From Bacteroides graminisolvens DSM 19988 = JCM 15093 (GTDB lineage Bacteria; Bacteroidota; Bacteroidia; Bacteroidales; Bacteroidaceae): 64,000 nt of DNA. Numbering within the stretch: the stretch's first letter is position 1; each line of letters opens with the position of its first letter. Position numbers and translations under genes: made by a program. Under the pieces are notes generated by a model. The model was not told where the DNA came from and searched no databases. It was given only the letters and a program-made list of their open reading frames with translations. Positions 18,701 to 27,752 of this stretch are shown one piece after another. Location: NCBI RefSeq assembly GCF_000428125.1, contig NZ_ATZI01000009.1, forward strand, positions 1-64,000, written 5' to 3'.

Positions 18701-18890
18701 TATTAAATGGACATATAATAGAACCAGCACCTATACACTCTCCTCCCACGCTACCTTCACCAGCCGCTAATGCATCAATATTTTCCAATAACAAATTATC
18801 TAGTTTTCGGGGACTATAAACTTGAGTATAACAAAATGATGCAACAATTAGAGTTACGGCTATTCCAAATAATTTAATTTCGTTTTTCAT
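18654..18890 (-). CDS. NVEALA-type secreted peptide precursor
   Basis: This 78-residue protein has the leader helix (about 6-22), the motif LLENIDALA (variant of NVEALA), then a glycine- and cysteine-bearing tail (GECIGAGSIICPF) very like that of the 42746-42958 peptide (SCYGIGSLDCPL). Its last 46 nt overlap the start of the decayed propeller gene in another frame; in the intact operon the overlap is only 4 bp, so the C-terminus here may be a run-on past the original stop. It is the first gene after a promoter with a three-unit operator. Confidence 0.75.
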   Translation of the reverse strand: MKNEIKLFGIAVTLIVASFCYTQVYSPRKLDNLLLENIDALAAGEGSVGGECIGAGSIICPFNNEGVAHVRIYYSSFY

Positions 18891-18916
18891 AAGCTATTTT
18901 TATTGTTTTATAGAAG

Positions 18917-18987
18917 CAAATATAGAAAGACACTTCTAATATGAAGACAATTATAGCGTGAAATAAACGTGAAAAAGGCGTGAAATA
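18917..18987 (-). promoter_or_regulatory. NVEALA promoter with three tandem 11-bp operator units
   Basis: Plus-strand units AGCGTGAAATA (18955-18965), AACGTGAAAAA (18966-18976) and GGCGTGAAATA (18977-18987) are contiguous 11-bp direct repeats (consensus RRCGTGAAAWA). On the minus strand a -7 box TATATTTG lies at 18917-18924, 30 bp downstream, as in the TGTGACG-type promoters, while the -33 box is poor, which suits activator dependence. The adjacent upstream gene encodes an OmpR-fold regulator. Confidence 0.6.
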
Positions 18988-19001
18988 AACTTCACGCCTT
19001 T
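18974..19001 (-). terminator. Terminator of the regulator gene, overlapping the operator
   Basis: AAAGGCGTGAA (18974-18984) pairs perfectly with TTCACGCCTTT (18991-19001), with a T-run on the minus strand, 19 bp after the stop of the regulator gene. It shares the third operator unit, so DNA binding and termination use the same bases. Confidence 0.6.
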
Positions 19002-19020
19002 CCAGATAATCAAATACACA

Positions 19021-20037
19021 TCATTTATTGTATATAACAATCTGATAAGCTTTTTTAGAAGACAAAGCGATAATTGTAACTGAATCATCTGCCTCAAACA
19101 ACTTACGTAACAGATTAATAGCTTTTCTACGACGTTCGTTTATACCATCATCATCCAGAGACCAGCCACAAGCCATCGCTATTTTGTCATTAGTAAGAAG
19201 ATAATCAGGAGCTCCAGCAAAAGCTAATAACAATCTTGCAGCTTGAGGAGTACAAGATAGCTCCTCTTCCTTATAAGATAATCGATGTTGTATCGTATCA
19301 AAAGTATAGTTTCCGAACTTATAAGTAGTCGGAGGTAAAACCTCTACAGTTTTTGTGTCTTTTCTAATTTTATTTATGACCCACATAATTAATCCCAAAA
19401 CCATAAAAAACAAAAGTAAAGACAAGAATAGAAGTAAAGGAGCGGTCCAATTGATACAGTCCCAAAAAGTGGATTGCAGAAAAACATTCAATGTCATTGT
19501 GTACATCTCATCTAAATAGTATGAGGCTAATTTGTTCTGAACAGAAAAAATAGTAGTGTCTCCACATGAATATTTTTGCAAATGAGTTGTCCCCAAAGGA
19601 GTTATTTCTAAAGACAATGCATGTTTTACTTCTCCGTAATTGCCTGTCATTCTTTTCTTCCAATTAAACAGAATGTCTTTCAAGGGAAACTTGCCGTAGC
19701 AATTTAGCACATCTGCTTTATATCCTATCGCCTCCAAAGAATATAAACCTTGAGTTTCTTTCAATGAATCAACCAATATTTCAAATTTCCCATTTTCAGT
19801 AATTGCCAAGCGTTTTATATGTTTTGCCTTAGCTCTCCAACGGCTATAAGAAAGCCCTAGTTTCTCGAACTCCTTATTGACAGCCAGTTCACCAACCTCT
19901 TTCAGCGTTTGTATAGCTACATTTTTTAATTTTATTTTACCTTGAATTCCATTATTGTATATTGTAGTTCCCCAAAATAATGACACTGCTATAATTGCAG
20001 ATGCCCATATCATAATAATTTTATTACAGCAGTTCAT
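19021..20037 (-). CDS. Membrane-anchored winged-helix transcription regulator
   Basis: This 338-residue protein has two membrane segments, about 8-26 and about 200-222, enclosing a periplasmic domain of about 170 residues. A cytoplasmic OmpR/ToxR-type winged helix follows (about 238-338), recognisable by YKFGNYTFDTIQHRLSY, the LSCTPQAARLLLAF helix and the NERRRKAINLLRKLF recognition region. This inverts the usual ToxR order (DNA-binding domain at the C-terminus here). It would sense an envelope signal and act on DNA from the membrane. A paralogue of the same layout lies at 43069-44073. I start it at the ATG 20037, two codons inside a GTG. It probably controls the adjacent NVEALA promoter. Confidence 0.78.
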   Translation of the reverse strand: MNCCNKIIMIWASAIIAVSLFWGTTIYNNGIQGKIKLKNVAIQTLKEVGELAVNKEFEKLGLSYSRWRAKAKHIKRLAITENGKFEILVDSLKETQGLYSLEAIGYKADVLNCYGKFPLKDILFNWKKRMTGNYGEVKHALSLEITPLGTTHLQKYSCGDTTIFSVQNKLASYYLDEMYTMTLNVFLQSTFWDCINWTAPLLLFLSLLLFFMVLGLIMWVINKIRKDTKTVEVLPPTTYKFGNYTFDTIQHRLSYKEEELSCTPQAARLLLAFAGAPDYLLTNDKIAMACGWSLDDDGINERRRKAINLLRKLFEADDSVTIIALSSKKAYQIVIYNK

Positions 20038-20084
20038 TCTCACTTTAATTTAAGTGCAAAAAATGTCAGTTATTTATTTTGTCA

Positions 20085-20092
20085 CAAAGATA
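20085..20092 (-). promoter_or_regulatory. -7 box of the regulator gene
   Basis: Minus strand reads TATCTTTG, fitting TAnnTTTG, 47 bp upstream of the regulator ATG. No TTTG lies 20 bp upstream, so this is a weak or assisted promoter. Confidence 0.4.
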
Positions 20093-20144
20093 ATATTTTT
20101 TATCAGAAATGGATAGATGTCTAGCACTTTTTTTTAGGACGGTA

Positions 20145-20364
20145 TTAAATTAATCCATCTAATCTTAAATAAGCAAATTAAATTTCATCGTCCAAATTCA
20201 TTATGATTCTATTATCATCATAACAAAAATCTACTATTTTATAACCTACATCTAAAGTTTTCAAATAATTACCTTATAAATCAAAAAACAATATTTTTCT
20301 TAGGATCGTATTTATCAGAAAAACTAGCGCTACCAGAATACGAAGCAAGCATCTGATTTTTACC
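20145..20364 (-). pseudogene. C-terminal remnant of a beta-propeller lipoprotein
   Basis: The minus strand encodes SGSASFSDKYDPKKNIVF, then after a frameshift GNYLKTLDVGYKIVDFCYDDNRIIMNLDDEI, a stop, and FAYLRLDGLI. This aligns with the remnant at 28887-29103 (GNYIKTLKV...YDSKYNRIIMALDDDIQFAYLKLDGLLK). Its upstream side is cut exactly by the insertion element at 20365. Confidence 0.7.
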
Positions 20365-21393
20365 TGATTTCGGGATAAGATTTCATCGTAATAAATAGGT
20401 AATTATGTTAATTTTCTGTATCTTTATGGTATTCAAAAACAACAAGATATAGTAACATTATCCCATGATTACCGTAGGCAAAGTTATTGAACTATTCTGT
20501 ATTGCAGACGATTTTCGCCAAGAATATTCGAGTGAAGTTCAAAAACATCAATTAGAAATCAAGGATGGTAAGAAACGCCGTAACCGTCTCTGCCAGCTTT
20601 CTGATAGTGAAATAGTGGCAATTCTGGTTTGTTTTCATTTTGGTACGTTTCATAATTTCAAGCACTATTAGCTGTTTTTCATCAAAGAGCACATTCAGGA
20701 GTATTTCCCTGCTGCGGTATCTTACAATCGTTTTGTGGAACTTGAAAGCCGGGTAGCTGTTCCTATGATACTCATGCTTAAACTTCTTTGTTTTGGAGAG
20801 CGTACTGGAATTACTTATGTAGATAGTACTTGTGTTCCTGTATGCCATAATAAAAGGATTAAGCGTAATAATATTTCAAAGATTATGCCAAAGTGGGCAA
20901 AAGTACAATGGGCTAGTAGTATGGATTTAAGCTGCATTTTGTATGTAATGATCAGGGAGAATTATTGAATTTCTGCCTGACCAAAGCTAACGTCGATGAC
21001 CGTAACCCTGAAGTATTCAACGTATTGAGTAAATACATATTCGGAAAGTCATATGGTGACAAAGGGTATATTTCAAAAACGCTCTTTGAAGCATTGTTCA
21101 ATGATGGAATACACTTAGTAACAGGAATTAAATCAAATATGAAGAATAAGCTTATGCCACTCAGAGATAAGATATTGCTTAGAAAAAGGTCGGTCATTGA
21201 AACAATCAATGACGAACTCAAAAACATTGTACATGCTGTACACTCAAGACACAGAGGACTGGGAAACTTTCTGATGGATATGATCTCGGCAATCATGGCA
21301 TACAGCTTCTTTCCTAAGAAACCTGCCATCAAATGGGAGATAGAAAAACAGAATCAATTGGAGCTGTTTTTCTAATTCCTTATCCCGAACTCA
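20365..21393 (+). mobile_element. IS982-type insertion sequence, decayed
   Basis: The element is 1029 bp long. Its ends TGATTTCGGGATAAG (20365-20379) and, on the other strand, TGAGTTCGGGATAAG (21379-21393) are inverted repeats with one difference. The transposase inside is disrupted. I see no target duplication at the edges, so flanking DNA has probably rearranged since insertion. It separates a propeller remnant from the O-antigen-ligase-like gene. Confidence 0.75.
20465..21375 (+). pseudogene. IS982-family transposase, inactivated
   Basis: The reading of about 300 residues has the IS982-type layout: LSDSEIVAILVCFHFG at the N-terminus, then FVELESR, the catalytic segment TYVDSTCVPVCHNKR, and the C-terminal GDKGYISKTLFEALF and RSVIETINDELKNI. 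A TAG interrupts it after FHNFKHY (about 20669), a frameshift lies near 20900, and two consecutive TAG codons replace the usual W/F positions of the TMGWFYGFK motif. It cannot make an intact enzyme. Confidence 0.8.
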
Positions 21394-21415
21394 AGTTAAT
21401 AAAGTTTAATATCTC

Positions 21416-23059
21416 TCAATGATTACCTAACAATTTCCGTGCTTCCTCTCTCATCTGTTTCACAGCAGTAGATTGCACTTTAGGTTCCTTCGTGAGTACT
21501 ATCTCAACCGACTGTCGCAACTTATCCGAATGATAAAATTCAGGTTCAGCATATAGCTTGGCTAACAGATAATAAGGATAAATTCTTCCCGGCAATAAAT
21601 GAGTAGAACGAATCAGGAATTTCTCAGCTTCAACATACTCTCTCATTTGCTGGTAGTTCTTCCCAATAATATTCAATATCATTGGATCGCAACTGCAAGT
21701 GGCAGCTTCCTTTAGTATCACGTTCGATGCTTCATATTTTTTTTGCTTATGTAAACAGTGCCCATATTCAAATAAGAAGGTAGCTCTATTTCGTAGCAGA
21801 GGATATAATCTTTCGTAATCCTTTTGTGCCTCTTTTAGACTTCCTGATAAATAGAATATCCGAGCATTTGCCCACTCTCGACATGCTTCTGATTTATCAT
21901 TGCACCACAAACTAAAGCCTAAGCCCCCCATAACAAGAGCAAATACAAGCAAAATCCATTTTCTGTTATTAGCAATTAGGCAAGCCATAAGCAGAAAGAG
22001 CAAAGAGATAACGAAAGCAGGATACTGCAACGGATACGATGAAAAAGAAAATACCATCAAAGAGATGACACCTCCACAAGCACTTAGTTGTCCATTCTTC
22101 ACTCCAAACCAAAGACAAAAGGCCAAAGCTAGTATTATGCATAGCAGCATAGGGATTCCCCACTCTACAGCTATCTGCAAATACTCATTAAATGCATATT
22201 CAGGGCTTCCCGCAACCAATTCTTCTTGCAGAGAAAAATCACCTCCTGAAAAATAAGCTTCCTGAAAAACCCCATACGTTGCAGGAAAACTACCTCTTCC
22301 ATGACCCAATAGAGGCTTATCTGCAATAGCTGAAAGGCTTATCTTCCACATAAATAGCCTTCCGTTGGCAGAATCTTTCTTTAGATAAAATGCAGCGCCA
22401 AGAAGCAGGAACAGAACCACAAAGCTAATAGATGCAATCAACAGAACCTTTCTTTTATCCTTTATCCAGAAGTTATTCAGCATCGCCCTCCAGTTCCGAT
22501 GCATGCCATAAATCCATAAACCGGATATAGCAGCAGCTAGCCATGCCGAACGGCTCATTCCTGACGGAAGCACGCAAATAATAAGAAGCATGGAAGCTAA
22601 AGCAATGTAACAGCCGGCTTCTTCTGTCCATGTCTTATTCTTTTTAGCTTTCAAAGCTAACCATTCATTCAAACAGAGAGGAAAGACCATAGCCAAATAT
22701 CCGGAATACGGTCCGGGATTAAAAAAAGAACCAGTTACAGCAAATAGCGAATGATTGGAATAAGACAGCCCATATATCTGTCGTAATCCCCAAACAGCCT
22801 GAATTCCTCCCAGCATAATAAGCGTCCACACTACCATTCTACTAAACGGCAACAACTCTAAGGTTGGTTGTTTAAAGCAAACAGTAAAAGCAAACAGAAT
22901 ACATACAGCAAAGAAGACACATGCTTTACCTAACCACAGCCATTGCCCCGCAAATTCCCCAACAGGAAGTTCCGGAGTAGATAAGCAAACCACTCCAAGC
23001 ACCGGAATGATTCCCAATAATGTAAGAACGTGAGAGAGATATTTTTTAAATTGCAGCAT
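21416..23059 (-). CDS. O-antigen-ligase-like membrane protein with TPR tail (copy 1)
   Basis: This 547-residue protein has about 10-12 membrane helices followed by a soluble helical tail (about 400-547) with tetratricopeptide-like repeats (YEASNVILKEAATCSCDPMILNIIGKNYQQMREYVEAEKF). The central SRSAWLAAAISGLWIYG and NGRLFMWKISLSAIADKPLLGHGRGSF segments are hallmarks of the Wzy/WaaL/PglL O-antigen ligase superfamily, which transfers lipid-linked glycans to lipid or protein. The protein is about 95% identical to the copy at 31920-33563. It follows a transglutaminase-like gene by 19 bp, as copy 2 does (57 bp), indicating a conserved two-gene module. Its target is unknown; glycosylation of a secreted protein or peptide is one possibility. 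Confidence 0.82.
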   Translation of the reverse strand: MLQFKKYLSHVLTLLGIIPVLGVVCLSTPELPVGEFAGQWLWLGKACVFFAVCILFAFTVCFKQPTLELLPFSRMVVWTLIMLGGIQAVWGLRQIYGLSYSNHSLFAVTGSFFNPGPYSGYLAMVFPLCLNEWLALKAKKNKTWTEEAGCYIALASMLLIICVLPSGMSRSAWLAAAISGLWIYGMHRNWRAMLNNFWIKDKRKVLLIASISFVVLFLLLGAAFYLKKDSANGRLFMWKISLSAIADKPLLGHGRGSFPATYGVFQEAYFSGGDFSLQEELVAGSPEYAFNEYLQIAVEWGIPMLLCIILALAFCLWFGVKNGQLSACGGVISLMVFSFSSYPLQYPAFVISLLFLLMACLIANNRKWILLVFALVMGGLGFSLWCNDKSEACREWANARIFYLSGSLKEAQKDYERLYPLLRNRATFLFEYGHCLHKQKKYEASNVILKEAATCSCDPMILNIIGKNYQQMREYVEAEKFLIRSTHLLPGRIYPYYLLAKLYAEPEFYHSDKLRQSVEIVLTKEPKVQSTAVKQMREEARKLLGNH

Positions 23060-23078
23060 TGATCATTTCAATTTTATA

Positions 23079-25037
23079 TCACCACCAAACTTGCTTTCCA
23101 TTCTCATAAGTAAAGATACGCTCCTCCGTCCCTTTTGTAAGATTACGCAGTAGAAAAAGAGCATTTGTAGGTGCATCTTTATAAATCAACCTATAAGTGT
23201 CACTTGATCCCGTTTGCTTTCCCAATGAGACCCATTTATTATCCCAATAAAAAAGCTCATATAACTCACCATCACGAATGCAGTTATCATCATTCTTTGG
23301 TATATAAACAACTTTCGCTATCCGTTTAGGTTCATCAAATTCAAGACCAATCCATATATTATTAACTTTGCTATATATCCGAAAGCAAGTAAGCGGATCT
23401 CCATCAAATGCATTTGCATGGCAGAACTCTGGAAGTACCGGAGTCGTTCCTATTATTTTTCCAGAAAGCTTTATTTTTGAATTGGACTCATATACTTCTA
23501 ATTCTGCAATATCGCCAATAGAATGCTTTGGAGAAAGATATCTGAAATATTTATAAGCACGTGAAGACTTAATTTGTACAATTTGAAAACAGGCTTCGGG
23601 TTTCGTTTTTATTGTAAATAAATCCACCGCATTAATAAAAGCCGGATTATTTGCGGCTTGAAATTTTCCACCGACCATTTCTTCACAAGATCTATCCACT
23701 AAGCTAGTTTGATATTTTCTCTTCAGAATAAGGCTTTGTCTTTTTTTAAAATTAGGTTTTATTGATAGTATGTTCCCTGAATCGCTAATAATGACAGGAT
23801 AAGAAGAAGGTATAAATTGTTTGTTATAATAATATCCTGGCATATATAAAACCCCTTTGTGCAAATCTCTAAAAACGGCTCTATCGTCTTTGATTTTTGC
23901 CCAACATACAGGTATCCAATCGCGATTATTAAACACTGCAAGGTAAGCAAATTGATTATGCGCTGGTGCTTTAAAATTAAATTTAATCAAAATATCTGTA
24001 GTTGAATAATAATCTTTGGTCACATCTTTCATGCATGGCGACTTTAGCGAATTAGGAATTTCTTCCTTACCACAAATCATTGCCAAACTTTCTTTCTGTT
24101 TGGCAAAAGTTTGGCGATATACTTTAGGAGGTATCCTATCAGGAATTAATTCAACATGTTCACCTAATTTGCACTCATCATTCATACCAAAGCTTAAAGG
24201 CTTTCCGTCTTTAGTTATCAATGCATTCCATTCATGCCCCAGACTACGAGTAGCCCATTGCGGAGTAAAATCAATAACAACTGGTACTCCAATACATCGA
24301 GCAGCCAAAAGGCTTTGCAAGCAATATTCTCTACACGTTCCAAGTCGAATTGATGGCAAAAGCCGGGCATTATAATCAGGCACATCCTGTGGCGTAGTAA
24401 ATAGATGCGCGCATTTACAAACTCTTAAAGCCTCACATATTTCAATTGAAGAAATGGAATCTTTATTTTTATTTATTGAAGAAAATAAATTTGGGATATA
24501 TTGTTCATTAAATATATCTTGCCATGTGGTTAGCGGCTCATTTCCTGCTCTATATGGCAACAGGTATTCACAAAATTGATCAAAATTAAGATGCTCAGCA
24601 TATGACGTTTTCCATTTTTCAAAAGCAAAATCAATACATCTTATCAAAAAGTCAGCTTTGACAGTTTTCAAATCCGATAAATAGCGTACATCTTTCAAAT
24701 CATATCTGCTATAAATAGAGTTATATGCCTTCGTTAGTTTTTCTCTATCGCACTCATTTTTATATAGAGTGTCTAATTCTACTTGAAATTGCTCCCATGA
24801 ATCACTTTGATATGAATAGTGGGCATCCATATTCTCAATCAGAAAACATGCAGCTCTATATTTTAAAGAATCAACAGGTGATTTCATATAGTGATTTAAC
24901 ACTTTTTGAAGTTCACTTCTATTCTTCCCTGCTAACTCTAATGCCTGATTCAGTTTTATAGAATTTGAGCAGGCAGCAATAAAAAACAATAGAGAAGCTA
25001 ATGCAAACCCTATAAATATAGTTCGATATCTATCCAT
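23079..25037 (-). CDS. Transglutaminase-like lipoprotein with C-terminal discoidin-like domain
   Basis: This 652-residue lipoprotein (FFIAAC, Cys about 23) has an N-terminal helical domain with the family phrase LELAGKNRSELQKVLNHY, a transglutaminase-like core with the putative catalytic Cys in LGTCREYCLQ and His in LGHEWNA, a middle beta domain, and a C-terminal F5/8-type (discoidin-like) domain around SRAYKYFRYLSP to IGLEFDEPKRIAKVVYIPKNDDN. The last residues EERIFTYENGKQVWW are shared word for word with the 25252-27168 paralogue. Such proteins may crosslink or hydrolyse amide bonds on surface proteins or glycopeptides. The O-ligase-like gene follows at 19 bp. Confidence 0.78.
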   Translation of the reverse strand: MDRYRTIFIGFALASLLFFIAACSNSIKLNQALELAGKNRSELQKVLNHYMKSPVDSLKYRAACFLIENMDAHYSYQSDSWEQFQVELDTLYKNECDREKLTKAYNSIYSRYDLKDVRYLSDLKTVKADFLIRCIDFAFEKWKTSYAEHLNFDQFCEYLLPYRAGNEPLTTWQDIFNEQYIPNLFSSINKNKDSISSIEICEALRVCKCAHLFTTPQDVPDYNARLLPSIRLGTCREYCLQSLLAARCIGVPVVIDFTPQWATRSLGHEWNALITKDGKPLSFGMNDECKLGEHVELIPDRIPPKVYRQTFAKQKESLAMICGKEEIPNSLKSPCMKDVTKDYYSTTDILIKFNFKAPAHNQFAYLAVFNNRDWIPVCWAKIKDDRAVFRDLHKGVLYMPGYYYNKQFIPSSYPVIISDSGNILSIKPNFKKRQSLILKRKYQTSLVDRSCEEMVGGKFQAANNPAFINAVDLFTIKTKPEACFQIVQIKSSRAYKYFRYLSPKHSIGDIAELEVYESNSKIKLSGKIIGTTPVLPEFCHANAFDGDPLTCFRIYSKVNNIWIGLEFDEPKRIAKVVYIPKNDDNCIRDGELYELFYWDNKWVSLGKQTGSSDTYRLIYKDAPTNALFLLRNLTKGTEERIFTYENGKQVWW

Positions 25038-25109
25038 ACATTTAGTGAGAATATCAAATAAAAAATTAGAAATTACTTATACTAAATTTTAATTAACAAT
25101 TAAATAAAC

Positions 25110-25251
25110 ATTCCGTAATTATATCCTTTCAACAGAAAAAGCAATATTTGCCTTATTCGATCCTTATTTCTAATTCCTGCCAAACGCCTCCTTTCTTTTT
25201 AGATGTTCGGAATGAATGTAAACACATCTTTCAGAGAACAATCATCATTCA
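25110..25251 (-). promoter_or_regulatory. Conserved leader element, copy C
   Basis: Lies between two transglutaminase-like genes, starting right at the stop codon of the upstream one (25252). On the minus strand it carries a diverged GAATGA-type hairpin, then AAAAAGAAAGGAGGC, then the CGAATAAGGCAAATATTGC and GTTGAAAGGATATAATT blocks shared with copies at 30.5 and 39.6 kb. A one-base insertion in the last block breaks the peptide frame that copies A and B could encode, favouring an RNA or DNA role. Confidence 0.6.
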
Positions 25252-27168
25252 CTACCACCAAACTTGTTTTCCATTCTCATAAGTAAAGATACGCTCTTCT
25301 TGACCTCTAGTAGTATTCTTTAGTACGAACAGCACATTTACCGGAACTTGTTCGTAAATTAATTCCTCACTTTCAGCAACTTTCGTTCCCAGCGAGTGCC
25401 AATTTCCTTCATTATAATAGAACAATTCATACAAATCACCCGGAGTAATGAAATTATCATCATTATGGGGATAGTACACAATCTTATCCAAGTGGCAACG
25501 CTCCCTCAAGTCAAGTCCAACCCAATAGTTTTCAGTTCTGGGATCTCCGATAGTCTTCCAATCGCGGTCAAAAACGCGTTTCTGCGAAGACGGTGTCAAC
25601 CCTTCGCCTATAGCTTCACCCTTCAACTCTTTTTCTTTATCAAAGAAAAACAATTCGGCTAATGCACTTTTTGAAATACCAGGAGAAATATAACGAACGT
25701 AACGATAAGATTTGGATGTCTGCAATTTCACTTCATTACGATAAACAGGAAGTTCCGAAATACGCCACAATACATCTGCACGACGAAAATGGCTATCATT
25801 ACTCCCTTCAAAACAGCCACCAGTCATTTCATTCCATCTGTTAGTCCAAGTAGTCAAAAATATATATTTCCGGTTCAGTCGCACGGTTTGCTTACCACTT
25901 GCAGGAATCATTCTCCGTACCTTTCCGCCTCTATTCAATGCAAACGGGGCATCCAGCGCAATGATTTTACCTTTTTCCAACTTAGCAGGCAGATAGATGA
26001 TAGAAGCCCCCAAATTACGAAACACACAACGTCCATTGTTGACTTCACCTTTTATAGCGACCCGCCAACCATCTCCGCTTTTGAAAGTACAGAGACAAAT
26101 AGCCTTTTCGACACCATCCGTATAAATGACCACGCTATCCGTCAATCCGTATTTTTTTGAAACGTCCTCAGTATGTTGATCTTTTTCGTTTACACTATAA
26201 AAAGCTTTCCGATAAACCTTTGCTACCCGTTTCAGCGAATCCACCCAATAGGGATAAGAGGAATCGGGCAGCATTGATGGCTTAAAAAAGGCAGCATCAA
26301 TCGGATTATCTGTTTTCGGTATAGAATCTCTAGGATATAAAGTATATGTTTCTCCGGTATTTTCCACTAATGAAATCCAGAAATGCCCATGTCGGCTATA
26401 ATTAGCCCATCCATCGACATAATCACCCACCACAGGAAGTCCTAAAGCGCGCATCACATTACCACGCACAATGCAACGCTGTTCGCAAAGCGAAAAGCCA
26501 ACCTCTTCCATTGTCAAGGCATCAAGCATATAAGGACACTTTAATAATGGACGCTTTCGAAGATCATCAAACTCCTTTGACAATAAGGCAAAAGCCCTTT
26601 TCATATCCGTCACTCCACTAATGCAATCTGCATAACGTTTTGCCAAAGTATCCCGCCAATGAACATCATCCGCCAACTGTTCATCGGATATACGATAAGG
26701 TAAAATATAACAACAAAAGGTCTCAAAGCTAACCTCCTTATGCCAAGGTGCCTCTTCCCATATCCGAAAGGCTTGATTAATGTTTGCTATCAGATAAGCA
26801 CTCTTTATAGTCACACAGTCGGGTATTCTATCGAAAGCACCGTCAGGATACATTGAAGCAGCTTGTTGCCAGAAAACTTTCATGGAATCCGAGCGAAGTT
26901 GCCTTGGCAAAGTCTTCAATTTACGCTTACAGTACTCCATTGCCTCTCCCTGATAAGAAAAATGTCCTGACATATTTTCTATTAAAAAACAAGCAGCCCG
27001 ATACTTTAATGAGTCATTTTGATAGAATTCTAGGACTTTTTCCAATTCCTGTCGATTCTGTCCCGCACATTGCAATACATCATCAACCCCAGAAGGTCTA
27101 TTTCCTTTATGGTTGCAAGAAACGACCATAAATAGCAGAATGCCTAAGTAAACCTGTATGTGATTCAT
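25252..27168 (-). CDS. Transglutaminase-like lipoprotein with C-terminal discoidin-like domain
   Basis: This 638-residue paralogue of the 23079 and 33621 proteins has a lipoprotein signal (FMVVSC, Cys18), the LQCAGQNRQELEKVLEFY N-terminal phrase, and a transglutaminase-like core with FSLCEQRCIVRG (Cys) and SRHGHFWISL (His). The C-terminal discoidin-like domain (KSYRYVRYISPG to WVGLDLRERCHLDKIVYYPHNDDN) ends in EERIFTYENGKQVWW. Unlike the other two copies it has no O-ligase-like gene directly downstream; leader copy C and another transglutaminase-like gene follow. A thioredoxin-like fragment lies just upstream. Confidence 0.78.
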   Translation of the reverse strand: MNHIQVYLGILLFMVVSCNHKGNRPSGVDDVLQCAGQNRQELEKVLEFYQNDSLKYRAACFLIENMSGHFSYQGEAMEYCKRKLKTLPRQLRSDSMKVFWQQAASMYPDGAFDRIPDCVTIKSAYLIANINQAFRIWEEAPWHKEVSFETFCCYILPYRISDEQLADDVHWRDTLAKRYADCISGVTDMKRAFALLSKEFDDLRKRPLLKCPYMLDALTMEEVGFSLCEQRCIVRGNVMRALGLPVVGDYVDGWANYSRHGHFWISLVENTGETYTLYPRDSIPKTDNPIDAAFFKPSMLPDSSYPYWVDSLKRVAKVYRKAFYSVNEKDQHTEDVSKKYGLTDSVVIYTDGVEKAICLCTFKSGDGWRVAIKGEVNNGRCVFRNLGASIIYLPAKLEKGKIIALDAPFALNRGGKVRRMIPASGKQTVRLNRKYIFLTTWTNRWNEMTGGCFEGSNDSHFRRADVLWRISELPVYRNEVKLQTSKSYRYVRYISPGISKSALAELFFFDKEKELKGEAIGEGLTPSSQKRVFDRDWKTIGDPRTENYWVGLDLRERCHLDKIVYYPHNDDNFITPGDLYELFYYNEGNWHSLGTKVAESEELIYEQVPVNVLFVLKNTTRGQEERIFTYENGKQVWW

Positions 27169-27185
27169 AATTTAAAATTAAAGTA

Positions 27186-27370
27186 TTATTTCCACTGTTT
27201 TTTAAGAAAATGAAGTTCTCTGTTCTTATCTATTAAGAAAGTATGGAATACTATGTCCGTAAGAAGATTATTCAATTTATTGAATGTAACATTATGATCT
27301 ATGCATACAAGATAATCAAATCTATAACCCTTTAAGAGCAACAATATTTCTTTAAATTGTTGAAAGATAT
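27186..27370 (-). pseudogene. Thioredoxin-like protein fragment
   Basis: The minus strand encodes GYRFDYLVCIDHNVTFNKLN then VFHTFLIDKNRELHFL and a stop. This matches the thioredoxin-fold part of the 39895-40773 protein (FEHPVCIDDADSINKLN and MFQTFLLNKENQVIAI). There is no start codon or active-site region left, so it is a remnant just ahead of the transglutaminase-like gene. Confidence 0.55.
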
Positions 27371-27383
27371 AACAAAAATATTA

Positions 27384-27566
27384 CTATTTTTCATCTATAA
27401 GTTTAAATAATTCAAAAGTCATATAATCCTCAGATTGCCCGTAGAGCATTTGATAATCACGGCTTATATATAGTTCATCACTATTTACAAAAAAGACATA
27501 TGAATTATATATTGCTTCTGGAAACAATGTTTCCTCTATTATCTGAAAATCTTTATTCAATATCAT
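27384..27566 (-). pseudogene. C-terminal fragment of a DUF4221-type lipoprotein
   Basis: The 60 codons (ILNKDFQIIEETLFPE, then SDELYISRDYQM and MTFELFKLIDEK) resemble the last strands of DUF4221 propellers such as the gene at 30675-31838, where the equivalent reads VFNEKLEMISEFRLD to YLKLFRLKV. The signal peptide and nearly all blades are missing. The apparent start codon lies in an inverted repeat at 27564-27595, so the present frame start is probably a deletion scar. Confidence 0.5.
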
Positions 27567-27595
27567 AAGTGTCCACTAAAAAGTAGACACTTATG
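27564..27595. repeat. Perfect 10-bp inverted repeat (hairpin)
   Basis: CATAAGTGTC (27564-27573) and GACACTTATG (27586-27595) are exact complements with three more inner pairs. It shares AGTGTCC and an A-rich loop with the inverted repeat at 31860-31892 and lies between a decayed promoter and a lipoprotein gene fragment. Confidence 0.6.
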
Positions 27596-27598
27596 TTT

Positions 27599-27650
27599 TC
27601 AACATAAGATCTAAATATCCTGCCGATAAATATTTGTTGTCGCATTTGCC
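27599..27650 (-). promoter_or_regulatory. Decayed copy of the tandem-operator promoter
   Basis: Aligned with the promoter at 39786-39845, the 20-bp spacer is recognisable (AGATCTAAATATCCTGCCGA against AGATTTAAAGATTCTGCCGA), but the -7 box has become TATGTTGA, the -33 box TTTA, and one operator unit has been deleted while the other reads GCGACA. It is unlikely to respond normally. Confidence 0.55.
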
Positions 27651-27752
27651 AAACAAAGATTATTATACTAACTAAGAGACTATTTAAATTTTATTTAATA
27701 ATAATCTTATCTCAGCTATTTTGATTACCGAAGCGAGCACACACATCTTATT

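Noticed and set aside
20355..21403. Target-site duplication of the IS982-type element
   Set aside because: The bases just outside the two inverted repeats (ttttacc and agttaat) do not match, so none is claimed.
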